This document shows positions 56,270 to 64,000 of a stretch of 64,000 bases of DNA, piece after piece. The first letter of the stretch is position 1, and the number at the start of each line of letters is the position of its first letter. Source of the stretch: Silene conica (taxonomy: Eukaryota > Streptophyta > Magnoliopsida > Caryophyllales > Caryophyllaceae); NCBI GenBank assembly GCA_029255685.2, contig CM055320.2, positions 14,060,614-14,124,613 on the forward strand. Reading direction: 5' to 3'. Below the pieces are notes generated by a model that saw only the letters and a program-made list of their open reading frames with translations, did not search any database and had not been told where the DNA came from. The position numbers were made by a program, and so were the translations under genes.

Positions 56270-59200
56270 CTAGACATAACTGTCTATATTCAACAAGTCC
56301 AAGCAATGTTTGAACTTGCTGAATGGAACCGGCTTAGTAAAGCAATCTACAGGATTATCAGCTGTTCCCACTTTCTTCACCTTAATTCGTTTCTCGTTCC
56401 TCAGAAAATGATATCTAACATCTATATGTTTGGTTCTATCATGGTGCACTTGATCCTTCGCCAAACAAATAGCACTTAAGCTATCACAATATAACGAAGC
56501 GATCTCTTGATGTAGACCAAGCTTACTTACGAGCCCCTTTAACCATATAGCCTCCTTAGCAGCCGTTGTCAAAGCCATATACTCTGCCTCCGTGGTTGAC
56601 AAAGTCACAGAAGATTGTAATGTTGACTTCCAACTAACAACAGAACCACCAAGTGTAAAAACATACCCGGTTACGGACCTCCTGCTGTCTATATCTGTAG
56701 CATAATCGGAATCAGAATATCCAACAACCAAACACTCATCATCATTCCCGTAAACAAGACCAACATCCGTCGTTCCTCTCATGTAGCGGAAAATTCTCTT
56801 TACCGCTATCCAGTGTTCTTTGCCAGGTTGAGCCATAAACCTGCTAACAACACTAACAACATGTGCAATATGCGGCCTAGTGCAAACCATGACATACATT
56901 AAACTGCCAACTGCACTAGCATAGGGAACCTTTGACATATAAGACTTCTCAGCTTCAGTTTCAGGTGCAGAAGATATAGTTAGCTTACCGACAGCATAAG
57001 GAGTATTTAAAGGTTTAGTATTAGTCATGCCAAAACGACCAAGTATCTTCTCAATGTAACTTTTCTAAGATAAGAAAAGCTTCCTTTTAGAACGATCCCT
57101 GTAAATCTCCATCCCTAATATCTTCTTTGCGGACCCCAAATCCTTCATATCAAACTCTGAACTGAGTAGCTTCTTCAAATTATCAACATCTGACATTTTT
57201 TTAGCAGCAACAAGCATGTCATCGACATATAAGAGTAAATAAATCAAAGACCCATCTTCTAGCTTGTTATGATAAACACAACAATCATATGGGTTTCTTT
57301 CATAACCCTGCTCTACCATAAAAGTGTCAAACCTCTTGTACCACTGCCTTGGAGATTGATTAAGCTCATACAAGGACTTCTTTAAATGACAGGCAAGATG
57401 CTCTTTCCCTGGAATTTCGAACCCCTCTGGCTGCTTCATTAGAATATCTTCCTCCAACTCACCGTGCAGAAAGGCAGTCTTGACATCAAGTTGCTCAAGC
57501 TCATAATCATAATGTGCCACTATAGCTAGTAACACACGAATAGAAGTGTGTCTCACAACAGGAGAAAAAATCTCCACATAATCAACTCCCTCTACCTGAC
57601 TAAACCCCTTAGCAACAAGTCTAGCTTTGTATCTAACTGTCTCAGCCTCTGAAGTTCCCTCCTTTTTCTTGAACACGCATTTACATCCTATCAATTTCCT
57701 CCCTTTTGGTGGTGGCACAAGTTCCCAAGTATTATTCTTGTGAAGAGACTCCATTTCTTCACCCATAGCAGCAAGCCATTGCACTGACTCACTACTAACA
57801 ATTGCTTCTTTATAAGATGATGGTTCTTCAGACTCAATATCATCAGCTACCTGTAATGCATAACCAACCATCTCCTCAACATAGCAATTATTGCCGCAAA
57901 CCCTCAATCTCCTCAATTAACCTACTAGTCTTCTTACTTACACGTTTAGGCAAGTCAGTAAGATCAGTTGGTTGACTAGAAGACTCACCCTGATGACTTT
58001 CCTCATTAATTGGAGTATGAGTAGTCACAGGACTAGAAGTAGTAACTGGTTCGGCATCCTCCTCGATCACAACCCGTGGTAACATAGATAAAGTGGCAGA
58101 AGCCACCTCAAACTCCACCCCTTTCTTGGCACTATTATCCTTTTCAACACCATCGGACACGTCCTTAGAAATAAACATGGAATTTTCATCAAAGGTAACA
58201 TCCCTGCTAATAATAACACGACCCTCTGACGGAGACCAAATCTTGAACCCCTTAACCCCATCTCCATATCCTAGAAAGCACCCCTTCCCTCGGATCTAAC
58301 TTACCCTCTTTTATATGATAATAAACTACACATCCAAAGACTCTTAGTGTAGAATAATTCGGTACATTGCCGCTCCATATCTCATAAGGAATCTTGCAGT
58401 CTATTCCCGTATGAGGCCCACGATTGATCAAGTAACAAGCTGTAAGAACAGCTTCACTCCAGTACCTTCTAGCAAGACCTGCATTAGAGAGCATACATCG
58501 AACTCTCTCTAACAGTGTCTGGTTCATTCGTTCTGCTACACCGTTCTGCTGTGGTGTACCCCTGATGGTATGATGTCTTCCTATACCCTCATTCTTACAG
58601 AACTCATCGAATTCTCCTGAACAGAATTCCAAACCATTGTCCGTTCGTAGCTTCTTAATCTTCTTACCTTTCTGATTTTCCACCAAAGTCTTCCATTGTA
58701 CAAAGACTTTGAAAGCCTCACTCTTATGCTTCAGTAACCTAAGCCATGTATATCTGGAATAGTCATCAATAAATGTAACAAAATAATAATAACCTCCTAA
58801 ACCTTCAACACGAGCAGGCCCCCAACAATCTGAATGGATATAATCAAGGACTTCTTTTGTTGTATGAACACCCTTGCTAAATTTAGATCTGTGCTTTTTA
58901 CCAAACACACAATGTTCACAAAACTCAAGGTTCCCCACCTTGACACCATTAAGAAGATCTCTCTTGGACAATAGTTGCATCCCTCTCTCACCCATATGAC
59001 CAAGCCTCTTATGCCAAAGCTTAGTCATCTCTCCGTGATTTACGGATGCACAAACTGCAGAACTAGTCAGTGTTTCACCTTGAAATACATACAAGGTATT
59101 TTGTTTGACACCTTTCAGCACCAAACGAGAACCCTTTGTGACGAACAAAATATTCCCTTTACCCCGAAACTCATATCCTAAGTCACTTAATGAACCAAGT

Positions 59201-60305
59201 GACATAAGATTTTTCCCCAAGGCTGGAACATGTCTCACATTAGTCAAAGTACACTTCTTACCCTCAGCAGTCTTCACATTAATCGACCCAATACCCACTA
59301 CCTCACAAGTAGCATTGTTACCAACAACAACGTGACCCCCATTAAAGGACTCATAAGTACTAAACCAATGTTTGTGTGGACACATGTGATAAGAACACCC
59401 AGAATCTAGAATCCAACGATCTATAGGACGAACACAATCAACTGCAAGTGCATAATCCGCCTCAGAATCGTACTCCACATTCTTACTTTGTACTACTGCC
59501 GCATTAGACTTAGCTTTCAACTTAGGACAACTAGGTCTTTTATGCCCGGGTTCTTTACATAGAAAACAGATAACAGAACTACTAGCAGTATTGGTGTCTG
59601 GACTCTTAGCCTTAGCCTTTTTCTTCCGAGCTCCACCCTTTTTAGCATTAACTACTAAACCTGCCCCTGATCCGTCTCCTAAGTCAACAGTTGCCTTTTG
59701 TCGCAACTCCCTAGTGCAAAGTGCTGACTTCACTTCCTCTAGGGTTAATGCTTCTTTACCAAGAACAAAAGAATCCACAAAATTCTCATACGACGTAGGT
59801 AAAGAAACCAGCAGAATTAAAGCAGCATCTTCATCCTCAATCTTAACATCTATATTACGCAGATCTAGTAATATAGTATTATATTTGTCCAGATGATCAC
59901 GAAGTGACATACCTACTTGCATCTTCAAAGAGAATAGACGTTGTTTCAACAACAACTTATTGGTGAGCGACTTTGTCATGTACAAACTCTCCAATTTCAG
60001 CCATAACCCCACTGCAGTCGACTCGTCGGCTACCTCAGTTAGGACATCGTCTGACAAACTTAACAAGCTAAGATCGATGAATGAGCCCTCTCCTCCATTG
60101 TTATCAAGGCAGGATCTTCCGTCTCAGTCACCTTAGGTTGAGCATCCGCAGCCGACGCTTCAGTCTTCGTCACCTTCGTGGAGAAACCCGGCGTCAAGGG
60201 TTTCCAGATGCACCGTTCCTTTAGCAAAGCCCTCATCTTCAATTGCCATAGTGCAAAACTATTCCTCCCGTCGAACTTCTCAATCCTTATAGTGTCACCT
60301 GCCAT
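56270..60305 (-). pseudogene. Copia gag-pol polyprotein with four breaks
   Basis: Starts at ATG 60305 (MAGDTIRIEKFDGRNSFALW, gag N-terminus). Frameshift near 60063. Then gag with zinc knuckle CFLCKEPGHKRPSC, protease site WILDSGCSYHMC, gag-pre-integrase and HHCC finger (LWHKRLGHMGERGMQ ... CEHCVFGKKH), and DDE integrase (SDCWGP, TDNGLEF, TPQQNGVAERMNQ). Frameshift near 58255. A Ser/Thr/Pro-rich linker follows, then a frameshift near 57900. RT shows KARLVAKGFSQ and YVDDML. A TAG at 57065-57067 breaks RT/RNase H, which then continues to the stop at 56270 (STTEAEYMALTTAA; HIDVRYHFLR). The domain order PR-IN-RT-RH proves copia; details resemble TNT1-94/Tork. Confidence 0.95.
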
Positions 60306-60349
60306 CTTCTCCTCCCTGGATCCAAAAATCTCAAAGCTCTGGTGCCAAT

Positions 60350-60971
60350 TGTTGTGCGGAAGCGATACGGAGTAGATGCAAAAAATAAAAGACACACAAG
60401 ATTTACGTGGTTCACTATCAATGTGATAGCTACATCCACCAGCGCGAGGTAAAATATTTCACTATGTCGGGAGAATTACAAATTACAAAAGATGAGCACA
60501 AAGTTTTTTTAGATCTGCCTCTTAAAACTCTCAAAGTGTTTGCCTCACAAATCTCTCCTTAAAGAATAGCTAAGACGGAGTAGTGTTTATATAATAAATT
60601 ACCCTGACAAAGACTAATCTAATTAAGAAACTAATTACTAAACAAACTTTCCTAAACTTAATAAACTAAAGAAAAGAAATACAACTACGTACCTACGTAC
60701 ATGAACTTCTTGTACGTGGTAAATTCCTCAAAAAACCAAATACGAAGTACTGTAGGAATTAGAAACCTACTATACACCAAAAACCAAGCGCTAACCCCAC
60801 GTGAATATCTACCTCAGCATGTTCCATCATGACATCATCAATATTTATCACGCACAATATTGCTAGTTTTCAACGCGTATTTCCGAGTTCCGAATTTATC
60901 CCTTCTTTGTTTATTGCTCACCGTAATAAAACTCCGACATATTAATGCGACAAACGAGTCACATTCTAACA
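60350..60971 (-). repeat. 5' LTR of the copia element, 622 bp
   Basis: Partner of 55361-55993, followed on the minus strand by two bases and the primer site. Confidence 0.95.
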
Positions 60972-61546
60972 GTCAAAATGTTGTAATTTCCGAGGCTTGA
61001 TTTGAGTATATACGAAGATTAAGAATCAACGATACATTGACCCCTTTTGATAGCACTTTGAAAACCTATTTTGTATCTAATCATATGTGTACACTTTCGT
61101 TTTATAAACCCAAGCTACCCTTCTCCGTTTTGATTTTTGTAAGCCACAATTAAACCCTTTATGCCTAACCTAATCCTATTCTCCATGCCTCTTGCGTAAT
61201 AAGTTAATATTTCACATTTTCACCATGTCTATCCCTTAAACTCAAGTTTATCTATTCTGATCAAAATCCATCATAATTGAATTCCTTCCATTGTGTACCT
61301 CATATTCGTGTGTTCTTTAATCACACTTATACGACGAATGCTCTCAAAAAATCGTTGTCATGTCCAACCATGTATAGTGTTGCTCTTTTTCTTTTCTCTT
61401 TCGCGACCGTACCGATTATAAGGTAACACGATTTTACCGATCCTTATACTTTTATTTTTGTTATATTTGGTAATTGATTTCTTTGGGTTTTTATGCTGAA
61501 ATTTTATTCCATGTCGTTATTATGTATATATAATAATAATTGTATA

Positions 61547-63560
<2,014 letters not shown>

Positions 63561-63565
<5 letters not shown>

Positions 63566-64000
63566 CTTTTATTAAGTTTATTTCGTGTGAGATGGGTTGA
63601 AAGGATGATAGACCATCTAATGTTGAAATTGGTTTTGAAAATTTTAATGAGAGTAGCAAAAGTTTATTACGAAGGAAAGACATAAATGGCTGGTATCAAG
63701 GATTGTTCATGGCATGTTAGTGGACTTAAATTAGTGAGATTTAGCATCAAAGTGTATATTTGGTTATTATCTTTGAGCACTAACAATTGAGAACGAAGCT
63801 AGTTGGTTAGAGATGGGATAGTTTTGATCATTGGATTTATTTATTTTTATCTGATTCATGACACAAGGTTTCGAGTATTGAGAATACTAATGTGAGTCGC
63901 TTTGTGCTATGATTATTTTCCTGGAACTTGCTCCTTGTATTACAATATTTTAATTGTCTTTTTCTCTGACCTTAGATTCTTGAATGAGTAGTTTAGAGTT
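63561..64000. other. No gene seen
   Basis: AT-rich sequence right of the last TA tract, without a recognisable domain or repeat end. Confidence 0.5.

Larger units (their letters stand above)
55361..60971 (-). mobile_element. Nearly full-length Ty1-copia element (Tork/TNT1-like), 5611 bp
   Basis: LTRs at 55361-55993 (3') and 60350-60971 (5') run, on the minus strand, from TGTTAGAATGTGACTC to CCGCACAACA. The target duplication is GTCAA on both sides (55356-55360, 60972-60976). The primer site on the minus strand is TGGCACCAGAGC (60336-60347), a variant of the tRNA-Met complement. The polypurine tract AAGGTGGAGAA lies just before the 3' LTR. Between them is one gag-pol with four breaks. By eye the LTRs differ at about nine bases plus one 11-bp tandem duplication (CATCATGACAT) in the 3' copy. 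Confidence 0.95.

Overview
The window is nuclear DNA from a flowering plant, most likely a eudicot. It is AT-rich and carries intron-containing genes with GT-AG splicing, Ty1-copia and Ty3-gypsy LTR elements, CACTA transposons, Helitrons, Stowaway and other MITEs, and an endogenous plant pararetrovirus. The species cannot be named; an origin in Caryophyllales is only a weak guess. Two ordinary host genes look intact: a four-exon VAMP71-type R-SNARE gene (30612-35050, minus strand) and a two-exon gene for a small secreted eight-cysteine peptide (52068-52636, minus strand). Almost everything else is transposable-element or viral DNA, much of it nested.

Layout. 1-3754 is the 3' part of a Ty1-copia element (integrase end, RT, RNase H, 3' LTR). 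5548-8097 is a solo gypsy-type LTR lying in a short tandem-repeat tract. From 8575 a Helitron-associated RPA-like gene begins. Its first exon ends at a splice donor (8733) and its next exon starts at 27352. Between them, in what was one intron with a (TA)n microsatellite, lies an 18.5 kb stack of insertions joined by (TA)n tracts: a 3.0 kb TA-flanked element carrying a captured SBP-box (SPL) exon with a miR156-like target site; an inverted, nearly complete caulimovirid (11856-24689) whose left arm was later hit by a CACTA element carrying part of a LysM receptor kinase gene; and five foldback MITE units. The Helitron ends with a helicase C-terminus and a canonical 3' hairpin at 27889.

28202-29716 is a copia solo LTR with a perfect GAAAG duplication and a nested Stowaway MITE. 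After VAMP71, a gypsy LTR (35467-49961) is split by a tandem LTR-gag-LTR-gag copia array (36625-45042) and by a second CACTA element with a Ulp1-like protease relic (45116-49084). Diverged tandem repeats and a 142-bp Helitron follow, then the cysteine-rich peptide gene, a LINE-like ORF1 fragment, a MULE-like element with a captured gene piece, and another gypsy LTR split by a nearly full-length copia element (55361-60971, duplication GTCAA). A second large TA-flanked element (61657-63493), related to the first, closes the window.

The viral arms each carry a 35S-like promoter (as-1-like palindrome plus TATA box) pointing outward. The left arm is one genome length, opened next to the tRNA-Met primer site, with two in-frame stops in the polyprotein and a transposon in a downstream ORF, so it is an inactive fossil as it stands. 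The right arm is a partial inverted copy whose downstream ORFs are intact.
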